From a virus: 23,893 nucleotides of DNA. The translations under genes were made by a program, and so were the position numbers. This document shows, piece after piece, positions 10,040 to 18,116 of the stretch. The stretch lies in the IMG/VR virus record IMGVR_UViG_3300027810_000721, positions 1 through 23,893 of that record; one strand, written 5' to 3'. Each line of letters starts with the position of its first letter. Positions within the stretch are counted from its first letter, which is position 1. Under the pieces are notes generated by a model, which was given only the letters and a program-made list of their open reading frames with translations, made no database searches and was not told the origin of the DNA.

Positions 10040-10640
10040 TTGTTGCAACACCTGCTCCGTTACTGCTTCCAGTAGAAGACGACGCTGTATCGTACGATGA
10101 AATAACATACCATGTGTTATTAAAACATCTTAATGTTACTGTTGAATTTTTTCCAGCCAATGCGATTGATCCTGCACCTAAGAATACGCCATTTGATGTT
10201 AATAATGATATAGAATTTTCATTTGCATTAATGACTGTCAACTCTTGACCATCCACTGCTTCTGGTAATGTAAAATTACTACTAACAATATACGTTATTG
10301 CAGTAATTGAGGATGGTGTAACCTGTGTAGTAGGTACTGCGAAAGTCCCTAAAGCTCCACTTTTAATTAATGTGCCTCCTAATTTAGCACTACTCGCAAA
10401 AGTAACTGCAGTATCAAATGTAGCTCCTAAACTATTTACTAACAAAAGATTTACTCCACCTTGTGTAACGCTTAACGTTGAAGTACTAATACTTGCCAAA
10501 CCTGACAGTGATAGTGTAGTTGGATTTAATAGTGCGGTAACCGATGCTAATTCATCATTTAATAACTCAAAGTTACTATTAATGAGTGGTCTCGATGCAG
10601 AAACTGAGTCAGTTCCTAAAATTTCAGTAATGTTTGCCAT
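10035..10640 (-). CDS. Small fibre-like virion protein
   Basis: 201 aa. The N-terminus (about 1-40, with SASRPLINSNFELLNDELAS) looks like the short attachment/trimerisation segment common at the start of phage tail- and head-fibre proteins. Residues 40-110 are Ser/Thr/Leu/Gly rich with short strand-forming repeats (SLSGLASISTSTLSV, GGVNLLLVNSLGATFDTAV), like a fibre shaft. The C-terminal part (about 110-185) is compact and beta-rich (GQELTVINANENSISLL, STVTLRCFNNTWYVISSYD) and resembles the head domain of many phage fibres. It ends in a Ser/Gly tail. It lies 14 bases after the gp7-like wedge gene, so it may be a short fibre or a baseplate-fibre connector (T4 gp9/gp12 position). No receptor specificity can be read. 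Confidence 0.8.
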   Translation of the reverse strand: MANITEILGTDSVSASRPLINSNFELLNDELASVTALLNPTTLSLSGLASISTSTLSVTQGGVNLLLVNSLGATFDTAVTFASSAKLGGTLIKSGALGTFAVPTTQVTPSSITAITYIVSSNFTLPEAVDGQELTVINANENSISLLTSNGVFLGAGSIALAGKNSTVTLRCFNNTWYVISSYDTASSSTGSSNGAGVATI

Positions 10641-10654
10641 TTTTATTGTTTTTA

Positions 10655-13396
10655 TTATTTTACTTTTAACATGTTCCTTTTTACAAGGTTTTTATTGCCA
10701 TGTGTATCTTCCGCTTCTAACTGAATTGAATAGTCTCCAGGTTCTTTAAAGATGTACGTCAGCCACATATTATTATAGTATATATCAGTGATTTCTGGGT
10801 TAGTTATATTAGTGATGGTCCATTTTGCATTTTTACTACCAGGAAACTTAGAAATATCAGTAGATATAGTGACATGCGTAGATTTTTCAATTTCTGCATA
10901 ATCACTAAAAACACGAGTATCATCATGTGTTGGGTTATAATGTTTTACATGATTCTCTCCACTTATATTAGAATTAGAACCAATAAAAGCCTTAATACCA
11001 GCCTCTTCAAAATCATGAGTTCTAGAATACTCCCACCCAACCGCTAAAATAAACCTAAACACATCGCTTATGTCATTGTCATCTACATCTTCAAATACTG
11101 CATTGTAATTAAATTTGCTAATTATAGGATCTGTACTTGCATTTAACTCATCCATTATCTGTTTCCATCCATTAACGTCATTGACCGTAGTTGGTGTAGC
11201 ATTTTGTATAACATGTTCACCTATTTCAATAAGACCAGTTGTTGGATTTCTATATTTAATAAATAACTTTTCGCTATTTCTTATATCGTTTATTTTAAAA
11301 CTCGCAGCTAAATCAGGTCCAATCCTCATATAATCCCACGCTAAGTGTACTGTATCAGACCAATTGAATGAAGATTCGTCCCATGTATATGGTCCAGTGG
11401 TTTCACTAAATCCAACTTCCGCGTATGTGTCTACATATCTTCGTACAGTTGAAAACCTAATGCCTTGATCCTCTTCAAAATGAATATAGTTTGCCCTGTC
11501 AAGAGTTAAATATAAAGTTGCTATATCTTCATCTATTGTTGTTTTATTATCCTGAGGCGAGTCCCAGTAGCCACCAGACTTTGACCATGGTAATTTCTTG
11601 TTGTCCCATGTATCGTATTCTAGCCACTTGTATATTCCGTATAACTCTAATTGCTTTAATTTAATATCGATTAAATCATCCATTCTATAATGAGATCTGT
11701 GTCCAAATAGATCATAAGTTCTCATCTCTACTGTATATACATCAGCATATGGTAATATCAACGGAAGCACCAAGTAGTCATCTATCGCACCTCTATATGT
11801 CTCATTAAACCCTCGGTCTTTGCTAGTAACTATCCATTCTATCTCATACACCCATGATTTCCACCAATTATCCCAAGTTACTAATAAATTAGCATTAGGA
11901 TCATGTGCGTCTTCCCATGTGAAAATAGCTTCATCCCATATATCATCAAATGATTCAGTACCGTCTAATATTACTGGACATCCAATAGGAATATTTGGGT
12001 TATATGAATGTAATTCTCTATCATGATACGTTTCATAGAATTTCTTAAATATATCCTTTAGTTCTGTCCTACCAGATGTATCCAATGTATCCTCATTAGC
12101 AATTCCCAAATTTAGAAATAAATTATAATTAGATGCATCGTCGTTTTGATCTAGCGAAGGTTTTAATACCATAGACATATCTTCTATAAACAATTGTCTA
12201 TCATTAGGAAATGCACTAAATTTAATGTCATGTCCTTCACTGAAGTAATCTATACCATTCTGAATATTCCATACATTAATATTTCTTTGTGTAAAATAAT
12301 CACCTTCAGCTGTAATATCTATAATTTTAGCCTGAAGTGGTAGATATTCTTTATGTAATTTAGCCTTTAAACCATATAGTTTAATTAAAACTTCTTCTGG
12401 TGTATAATCAAATACCTCATCCACATTTGGAATATCCCAATGATCAAACGTACCATTAGGTTCGTTCAATCTATAAACAAGACTAAACTTACTAGTCTTT
12501 TTCATAGTATTAGAAGGTAATTTAAAAGGTAATTTCTTCCTAGTAGCTTCACCTCTAACTGATGAATGTGGTACTGGTACCGCAAATAACTTACCGAAAT
12601 TCTTAACTGAATTATTAATATTTAACCAATACTCTTTTAAAGTAATCTTATCATAACCAAAGAAATCAATTGCGTTTAGTACTGCTTTATATGTACCGAC
12701 AAATGGTTTAATGTTATGTAATTCTAAAAGTAATTCTTTTCTCTTTCTATTTAACAACTGAAAATCAGGAGACATCTCACTGATATCATGATCTTTAAAT
12801 AACATAAAATCTGACTCACTCAATGTAGCTCCAAAATTCTGTAAAAGTACTTTTAATCTTTCATCTTCAGCAACGACTTCTCCATAGATTTCTATCACAG
12901 CTATGAGAGTCTTAATGCCCACAGATTCGCTATACACATTTAGATTTCTAATATGTGGTCCGGCAGTAGATGAATTTAATGTAATATTAATTTGTATTGC
13001 GGTGTTGTCTTGTTCTAATAATTGCTTTACTCCAGTATCATACGCCGCTATTTTACTAGAATCAACTAAATTAGTTTTTTGTGATTTTAGTTCTTTAATA
13101 ACTGGAAGGTTACCAGTATTATCAATCTCATACATGATAATATCTTTACTACCAACTTGTCCCTCTTCATTCCACTCAAATAAAAACTTTTCGTCATTTG
13201 AAGTTTCAGCAACTGGAAAATTTATAATAGGATCACCTAGTAGTTGGCACTCTTCTAATATAAACAAATTAATAGTTTCATATAAGCCCTCAGAAACTTC
13301 TGGTAGGTAAACAGTACCCTTAAATACACCAGAAGAATTCTTAGTGAAATTTAAATCATAGTCTGTTCCTTTAAAAAATCTTAAGTTATTATACAT
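10655..13396 (-). CDS. Baseplate wedge protein, gp7 / tail protein I-like, with Ig/PKD-like segments
   Basis: 913 aa. Residues about 212-262 carry the pattern KRKELLLELHNIKPFVGTY followed by AVLNAIDFFGY and an LKEYW motif. This resembles the P2 gpI/T4 gp7 wedge family (GT...AL..FGY...EYW), the usual partner of gp6/J and gp25, which lie just upstream. Residues about 485-620 and the last 75 residues look Ig/PKD-like (GDYSIQLEAEDTHGNKNLV). The middle has an unusual density of Trp-Asp motifs (IWDEAIFTWEDA, TWDNWWKSWVYEIEW, YTWDESSFNWSD). Its ATG overlaps the stop of the 94-aa gene by one base (TAATG), which suggests translational coupling. The wedge role is inferred from the motif and gene order. 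The extra domains may help attach fibres. Confidence 0.65.
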   Translation of the reverse strand: MYNNLRFFKGTDYDLNFTKNSSGVFKGTVYLPEVSEGLYETINLFILEECQLLGDPIINFPVAETSNDEKFLFEWNEEGQVGSKDIIMYEIDNTGNLPVIKELKSQKTNLVDSSKIAAYDTGVKQLLEQDNTAIQINITLNSSTAGPHIRNLNVYSESVGIKTLIAVIEIYGEVVAEDERLKVLLQNFGATLSESDFMLFKDHDISEMSPDFQLLNRKRKELLLELHNIKPFVGTYKAVLNAIDFFGYDKITLKEYWLNINNSVKNFGKLFAVPVPHSSVRGEATRKKLPFKLPSNTMKKTSKFSLVYRLNEPNGTFDHWDIPNVDEVFDYTPEEVLIKLYGLKAKLHKEYLPLQAKIIDITAEGDYFTQRNINVWNIQNGIDYFSEGHDIKFSAFPNDRQLFIEDMSMVLKPSLDQNDDASNYNLFLNLGIANEDTLDTSGRTELKDIFKKFYETYHDRELHSYNPNIPIGCPVILDGTESFDDIWDEAIFTWEDAHDPNANLLVTWDNWWKSWVYEIEWIVTSKDRGFNETYRGAIDDYLVLPLILPYADVYTVEMRTYDLFGHRSHYRMDDLIDIKLKQLELYGIYKWLEYDTWDNKKLPWSKSGGYWDSPQDNKTTIDEDIATLYLTLDRANYIHFEEDQGIRFSTVRRYVDTYAEVGFSETTGPYTWDESSFNWSDTVHLAWDYMRIGPDLAASFKINDIRNSEKLFIKYRNPTTGLIEIGEHVIQNATPTTVNDVNGWKQIMDELNASTDPIISKFNYNAVFEDVDDNDISDVFRFILAVGWEYSRTHDFEEAGIKAFIGSNSNISGENHVKHYNPTHDDTRVFSDYAEIEKSTHVTISTDISKFPGSKNAKWTITNITNPEITDIYYNNMWLTYIFKEPGDYSIQLEAEDTHGNKNLVKRNMLKVK

Positions 13397-13680
13397 TATC
13401 TAGTTTTCTTTGTATTTTGATCGACCGTGTAATTTTTATAATTATGCAAATATCTTGCGCCTTTTAAAAGGTTTTTAATAGCATCATCTAAAAACACTAA
13501 AAAATGTCTCATTGTTTGATTTCTTTGAATGTGACCAGAAAGAGATCTTCCCATGAATTCACCAGGTGCTAACTCATTTTCATAGTCATAACCATCATTC
13601 AATCTACTATCTTTTCTAGTCTTCGCAGAATCATATCTTCGACCTTGCTTATATTTAAATAAATTTGTAAATAATCCCAT
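13396..13680 (-). CDS. Small unrecognised protein between gp6-like and gp7-like genes
   Basis: 94 aa, strongly basic at both ends (MGLFTNLFKYKQGRRYDSAK and YTVDQNTKKTR), with a helical stretch MRHFLVFLDDAIKNLLKGAR. I do not recognise a family. It overlaps the neighbours on both sides by one base (TAATG at each end), so it is tightly locked into the baseplate wedge unit and is very probably expressed. A small baseplate or wedge accessory protein is the natural guess from position, with no sequence support. There is no signal peptide or membrane segment. Confidence 0.75.
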   Translation of the reverse strand: MGLFTNLFKYKQGRRYDSAKTRKDSRLNDGYDYENELAPGEFMGRSLSGHIQRNQTMRHFLVFLDDAIKNLLKGARYLHNYKNYTVDQNTKKTR

Positions 13681-15509
13681 TATTTAAGTGCCTTTCTATT
13701 TCCAGCCTGTACTCTAGTGTAGATTGTTCTAGGAACAGGATTTGATTCAAAATTTATACTAATTGCTGCTTCAGCATTTATTAATACATCATCCTCTATT
13801 ACATCTCCATCTCTATCTTGCCATCCACCTCTGAATACTGCAACCTCTTCTTTATCCATAATAATATCTCCCCACTGGTCTAGACCTTTTACACTATATG
13901 GTATATCAATTGACTTATCAACAGGAACCACTTTTATATCTTCTATTTTCTTAAAGAAAACATATTTTTGTTTTCCATTACCAACAGTCTCCAACGTTAC
14001 TGGTTCTTGTGGAATAACACTAACGTTAATAGATTCAAAATATCCATTCTTTAAAGCTGTCTCCTCTGTCTCTGAAATAAACTTAACATTTACCGCATCG
14101 ATTCCAGCAACATCCTCCAATATATAAATGATATCGGATTTAGGCAATTTATCTCTTCGAGTGATGTTTAGTAAATAATCTGAAAGTTTAGTTCTAACAC
14201 TTGTATAAATTTCATCCCTAGTATAACCTTCGAAATACCTAATATTGATGTCAATGCTATAATACCTTACCTTTGGTTTAACAAATACAACTTCTGTAGT
14301 TACCATTTGTTGTCCGCTATCTTCAAGTACTTTTTGCATCGCATCATATTCACTTTGATCAAAGAACATTTCTTCCTGAGGCATGCTAAAATAATCTTGA
14401 TTTTTAGATAATTTCTTTTTAATATCAGGTACTGCGAAAATATAAATAACATTATCGTCATCCAGGTATTGATCATCCGTTGTGTTATATGCATCTATGT
14501 ACGAAAACATGTTGTATCTTGATAAGAAGTATTCATAATTATCTGGTGTTGCTAGTACGAATGATTTACTAGCCAATGGTGTCATTATTTTAGTGAATTT
14601 TGTATTTTCTCTATCACTACCCATTTTAGGTGAAGAAGTAATAGTCACATCTAAAAATTCATTCAAATCATGTTCTGTTCCGTTTGAATCTGTACCAGAT
14701 CCATCCCATTTGATTGCTAAATCTGGTGAATCATCTAAATTACCGGCAAGACCAACGTGTTTTACATATTCTACTTCAATACTAGCGCCTAACGGCGGAA
14801 TCATACCAAAAGAACCATTTCCAAAATAAAGATCTAATCCTCCGCTAATTCCGGTTTTAATTAAATATGCCTTTTCATTAGATAACAAATCATATAGAGA
14901 TTCATGCTTCATCCATTTTTCACCGTTAATACTGACACTGACTTTACTGTGATCAGTTATTCCACCGGTATTTATATTAAATGATTGTAATTTGTTACCA
15001 TTGGACGTTACAGTTTGTGATTCAAATTCACCCTGAATGATAGCAGTTTTAAATGAACTGTAATTTGTTTTTTGTAATTTATATCTATCTACTGAATTTA
15101 ATAATGTATAAGTTAAACCATTTGCTTCGAATTTAAGTTTTGATCTACCTTCTATATTTAATGTATTTCCAGCAATCTTTACCATATCTGCACCGGGCTT
15201 CCATCTAAATGTAATTTCACCAGTTGATGCAAAACCTCTTGTAGCATCATGACCAGTTAATCTAGACATACCATATATTGACTCGGGCTGTTGAGCAGTG
15301 TATATGTTTTGTTCTACAACAGAATCCTCTATATAGAACATAATAAGATCCATCATTTCTGATAAGACACTTACTATCTGAGCGAACGGCGATGCAACGG
15401 TAAACAGGGTTTCTGCCCTGTTGTAAACCCTAGAAATATACGTCCTAGCATCTGCCTTTATGGCATTTGCTCCGGTTCTAATTGTACTTAAAAATTTTAA
15501 TTCTGCCAT
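13680..15509 (-). CDS. Baseplate wedge protein gp6-like (baseplate J family)
   Basis: 609 aa, close to T4 gp6 (660). Residues about 228-258 show the J-family signature: FGNGSFGMIPPLGASIEVEY, then a short GLAGN. Residues about 412-478 show the second typical block: an alternating beta strand (RYYSIDINIRYFEG), an amphipathic helix (YTSVRTKLSDYLL), then KLPKSDIIYILEDVAGIDAV. The N-terminal 75 residues are helical (LSEMMDLIMFYIEDSVVEQN), as in J/gp6. In the virion gp6-type dimers form the ring joining the wedges around the hub. It lies 17 bases downstream of the gp25-like gene, which is the conserved order in contractile tails, and overlaps the next gene by one base. The leader is ATACATAAATA directly before ATG. 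Confidence 0.88.
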   Translation of the reverse strand: MAELKFLSTIRTGANAIKADARTYISRVYNRAETLFTVASPFAQIVSVLSEMMDLIMFYIEDSVVEQNIYTAQQPESIYGMSRLTGHDATRGFASTGEITFRWKPGADMVKIAGNTLNIEGRSKLKFEANGLTYTLLNSVDRYKLQKTNYSSFKTAIIQGEFESQTVTSNGNKLQSFNINTGGITDHSKVSVSINGEKWMKHESLYDLLSNEKAYLIKTGISGGLDLYFGNGSFGMIPPLGASIEVEYVKHVGLAGNLDDSPDLAIKWDGSGTDSNGTEHDLNEFLDVTITSSPKMGSDRENTKFTKIMTPLASKSFVLATPDNYEYFLSRYNMFSYIDAYNTTDDQYLDDDNVIYIFAVPDIKKKLSKNQDYFSMPQEEMFFDQSEYDAMQKVLEDSGQQMVTTEVVFVKPKVRYYSIDINIRYFEGYTRDEIYTSVRTKLSDYLLNITRRDKLPKSDIIYILEDVAGIDAVNVKFISETEETALKNGYFESINVSVIPQEPVTLETVGNGKQKYVFFKKIEDIKVVPVDKSIDIPYSVKGLDQWGDIIMDKEEVAVFRGGWQDRDGDVIEDDVLINAEAAISINFESNPVPRTIYTRVQAGNRKALK

Positions 15510-15520
15510 TATTTATGTAT
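15510..15520 (-). promoter_or_regulatory. ATACATAAATA start-proximal motif of the gp6-like gene
   Basis: The 11 bases directly before the ATG read ATACATAAATA on the minus strand. With the A of the ATG they give ATACATAAATAA, the same 12 bases found before the gp25-like start. There is no Shine-Dalgarno in the leader. Its position touching the start codon suggests a translation-initiation element rather than a promoter, although CATAAATA also differs by one base from the T4 late promoter box. Confidence 0.35.
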
Positions 15521-15526
15521 ACTTTT

Positions 15527-15883
15527 TTACTGCATGCTTATTTTTATAGCATATCTACTATCTATCGTAATATCTATGAAAGCCATATCCCTAACCTCAC
15601 CTTTTACAAAATCTATCTTAACTTCCAAGTTATATTTACTAGCAAGTGGACAATATTGATTCAATTGATCTGTAATTACAGCTTTTATATTGTGTGCGCT
15701 AGATCCAAAATCATATATAAGTTCTTCCAAGTTACAACCAAAATTATGACTTCCCATAACTTCACCTGTATTTGTAAATAAAACAGTTTGAATCTGTGTG
15801 ATTAACATTTCTATTTCATCATTAGTCTGAACTTGAGTTTCGTCATAGTTAGGATCACTGAGATATTTTATATATAATTCCAT
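15527..15883 (-). CDS. Baseplate wedge protein gp25-like
   Basis: 118 aa, matching the usual size of the gp25/GPW family (T4 gp25 is 132). The sequence follows the family pattern: an N-terminal strand and helix (NDEIEMLITQIQTVLFTNTG), the central block EVMGSHNFGCNLEELIYD around residues 41-58, then a helix (NIKAVITDQLNQY) and two final strands (LEVKIDFVKGE, AFIDITIDSRYAI). The E-x-R core of T4 gp25 is not obvious; GSHNFG sits where the family usually has an EPR-G block. gp25 nucleates the sheath-like handshake and binds the gp6-gp7 core bundle. It is 22 bases downstream of the 280-aa gene and 17 upstream of the gp6-like gene. Confidence 0.85.
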   Translation of the reverse strand: MELYIKYLSDPNYDETQVQTNDEIEMLITQIQTVLFTNTGEVMGSHNFGCNLEELIYDFGSSAHNIKAVITDQLNQYCPLASKYNLEVKIDFVKGEVRDMAFIDITIDSRYAIKISMQ

Positions 15884-15895
15884 TTATTTATGTAT
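15884..15895 (-). promoter_or_regulatory. ATACATAAATAA start-proximal motif of the gp25-like gene
   Basis: The 12 bases directly before the ATG read ATACATAAATAA, identical to the motif before the gp6-like start. Similar TAAATA cores sit within 6 bases of the starts at 4256, 13680, 21155 and 23325. It is probably an A/T-rich translation-initiation context. No GGAGG-like sequence lies upstream. Confidence 0.35.
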
Positions 15896-15905
15896 CTCTA
15901 TTTAT

Positions 15906-16748
15906 TTACGAATGCATCATCCAGTCAACGCCTTCATCGCCCTTGATCTCTTCATCAATTGCAGATAATTCATCGTCACCCATTGATTTAATAGCATCAT
16001 AATCAAAATCTACATTACCTGGTAACGTAAACTTGAAGATCGCTAATTTAGAACCAATAGATTGTTTTACTTTAGCACTAACATATCTGAAGAATATTTC
16101 ATCGGAATATAGCGCGCAATCAGGTATAGTTTCATATAACTCTAATATAACATCACCTTTTGGTGTATCACCCATGAACTTTAATTCTCCAGTTAAATTA
16201 GAGTAACTATAAGAAATAGGATTGTTTAATATTTGCCTAGTTAAATCTTGCATAGAAGCATTCAATACATAATATTGTAATTCTTCCGCAGCTTCAGACA
16301 TTCCTCCACCTTCATACATTCCTCTAAACAACATTCTGTCCATAGAAAAATCAGAACCAGAATCGAATCTTACATCCATTCCACCTCCACCGCCATTCCA
16401 TCCTGACTGAAGGTCATACAATCCATATACTGAATATACTCCACCTCCACCATCTAAACTAGGGCCAGGTAGATTAAGTGTTCTACGACTTTTAAAATAA
16501 TCAGTACTAAATATAGAATGTGGTATATGGTAATAGTTTTCTTTTACAGAATACTCGTACTTCTTATAGAACCATTTTTTAGCTCTTTTGATTATATTAA
16601 TAATTTCTTTTTGTGGTAAATTAATAGGTATCATACATGCTCCGGTAATGTCATCACCTAATTCTTCTAAAAATGCATTTAAACAATTAGGATCAAAATA
16701 CCTTCCAGTTGTAAGATCATTATTCGAACCGCTTCTAATTTCACTCAT
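15906..16748 (-). CDS. Neck/connector-type virion protein (gp14-like, tentative)
   Basis: 280 aa. The C-terminal 65 residues (FFRYVSAKVKQSIGSKLAIF, then FTLPGNVDFDYDAIKSMG and a DELSAIDEEIK helix) follow a pattern I associate with T4-like neck proteins: a helix, a K..G..L..F block, LPGG/LPGN, then an acidic helix. The N-terminal half has a basic helix (EIINIIKRAKKWFYKKYEYS, about 48-67) followed by Gly-rich loops: GGGG about 100-103, GGGGG about 119-123 and GGG 147-149. The ending DEGVDWMMHS is distinctive. Its position between the amidoligase-like gene and gp25 is unusual for a neck protein, so a baseplate or tail-terminator role remains possible. It starts one base after the stop of the amidoligase-like gene, which suggests coupled translation. 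Confidence 0.5.
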   Translation of the reverse strand: MSEIRSGSNNDLTTGRYFDPNCLNAFLEELGDDITGACMIPINLPQKEIINIIKRAKKWFYKKYEYSVKENYYHIPHSIFSTDYFKSRRTLNLPGPSLDGGGGVYSVYGLYDLQSGWNGGGGGMDVRFDSGSDFSMDRMLFRGMYEGGGMSEAAEELQYYVLNASMQDLTRQILNNPISYSYSNLTGELKFMGDTPKGDVILELYETIPDCALYSDEIFFRYVSAKVKQSIGSKLAIFKFTLPGNVDFDYDAIKSMGDDELSAIDEEIKGDEGVDWMMHS

Positions 16749-16749
16749 T

Positions 16750-18060
16750 TTATTCTTTTATTTTTTTACTTACTACTATTTCAGTGTCTTCAAATCTAGC
16801 ACTGTTTGTCATAAAACCTTCTCTGAATATACCGCCTATCATTTTACCTTTAAACATGGTATCACGACCCGCAACATAACAATTAGTTAACTCACAGCTA
16901 CCGTGTGTGTAACTAGATTCTACCTTGGATTCTTTTACTTTAGTACCTTGGTATAAACTACCCCACTTAATAGCTGATCCAGATATATCACAATTATAAA
17001 AACTTGAATTATCTACATTTCCTGCTATTTCGCAATCAATAAATTCAAAATTCTCTAAAAAGTATACAGTTGGAAATTTACCATCCTTGATCTGAACAGC
17101 ACCATAGTCGGAGTCATAATTAATAATACCATCAGTCATTGATCCATTTACTAATAAATCCATTACTCTCAATTTAAACCTCTCCCAGTGCACCTTTATG
17201 ATTGTGGGATTGTCTTGTAAATCGGTCAGTATTTGTATATTTGGCCAATTCTTTGTAACTGCTGAGTAATCTTTCAGCATATCAGAAACAGGTTTATTCC
17301 TATTTAAAATTCTTTGAAGTTCAATTTTATTTTCATTACTAAATCTAGCATCATTACATAATTTCCACATTTGCATTAAAAAACTCTCAGTTAGATATAG
17401 TATATCATCAACTTTCTTTTCATAATCAACTCCACCAATATATCTAAACTCTAAATAATTCTTCTCCTTCTTAGAAAAGTTTATTCCGTAATATTTAGTA
17501 TCGGCAAATTTAAAATTAGTAGAAGCTACTTGATTGGCATCAAAATGAAATGATTCCCATTTTGGCATCACCCATTTAACACTTTTTGCATACGCAGATT
17601 TTTCTCTTTCAGGAAATAACTTATAAACTTGTTGTTCATCAAACTCTAGAATGAATTTAAGAACATTCATTTTCAAGACAGTGTCTCGGTCTTCTAGATA
17701 TTTTTTATCAAATGATAGGTTGATGTGTATTGATGCTCTATCATTAGTATATCCATTCTTAGATATCCAATCAAGCACTTTGATAACCATTATTCTGGCG
17801 TTTCTATAAGGGATTGGCCCAGTCACTAGTTCTACTAGTCCTTTACCACCAGACATATCTGGTTCTATTTTAAACTCTTCAGCTGAAGGTTCAAAATCAC
17901 TATGTGCTTTATCTTCTAATCTAATCTTTCGATCTAGAAGTTTTGCCAGAGATTTTCTGGTTACTTCTAGATCGAGATCAGAATAGAATTCAAACTCAAC
18001 ACCCATGAGTGCCGCATTCAATATTGATTCTCTCGGAGAATCTATAGTTAATTTTTGCAT
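16750..18060 (-). CDS. Amidoligase-like (glutamine-synthetase-fold) protein with C-terminal beta-helix-like tail
   Basis: 436 aa. Residues 20-210 match the plan of the Amidoligase_2 family: GVEFEF at 20-25 (metal-binding glutamates E22, E24), FKIEPD with D68, VELVTGPI with E77, RASIHINLSFD with H112, and LEFRYIGG with E204 and R206. These families use ATP to join an amine to a carboxylate, making amide or isopeptide links. Residues about 335-428 form short repeats with a five- to six-residue rhythm (FEFIDCEIAG, SSFYNCDIS, CELTNCYVAG, ARFEDTEIVV), resembling a pentapeptide or right-handed beta-helix. The gene is 56 bases downstream of the S1-like gene and one base from the neck-like gene, inside a virion-structure run. 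All apparent catalytic positions are filled, so an active enzyme is plausible; the substrate is unknown. A purely structural beta-helix protein is the alternative. Confidence 0.65.
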   Translation of the reverse strand: MQKLTIDSPRESILNAALMGVEFEFYSDLDLEVTRKSLAKLLDRKIRLEDKAHSDFEPSAEEFKIEPDMSGGKGLVELVTGPIPYRNARIMVIKVLDWISKNGYTNDRASIHINLSFDKKYLEDRDTVLKMNVLKFILEFDEQQVYKLFPEREKSAYAKSVKWVMPKWESFHFDANQVASTNFKFADTKYYGINFSKKEKNYLEFRYIGGVDYEKKVDDILYLTESFLMQMWKLCNDARFSNENKIELQRILNRNKPVSDMLKDYSAVTKNWPNIQILTDLQDNPTIIKVHWERFKLRVMDLLVNGSMTDGIINYDSDYGAVQIKDGKFPTVYFLENFEFIDCEIAGNVDNSSFYNCDISGSAIKWGSLYQGTKVKESKVESSYTHGSCELTNCYVAGRDTMFKGKMIGGIFREGFMTNSARFEDTEIVVSKKIKE

Positions 18061-18116
18061 ATTAAGATTATGATATTACCGTTTCAATATATATCACGCT
18101 CTCGTTGCAATAGTTA

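Noticed and set aside
12903-13310. Plus-strand open frame of 135 codons
   Set aside because: It is antisense to the gp7-like wedge gene with no independent support.
18070-18095. Possible hairpin TGATAT...ATATCA upstream of the amidoligase-like start
   Set aside because: Only six A/T-dominated pairs with a 14-base loop and no T-run follow; too weak to call a terminator or riboswitch.
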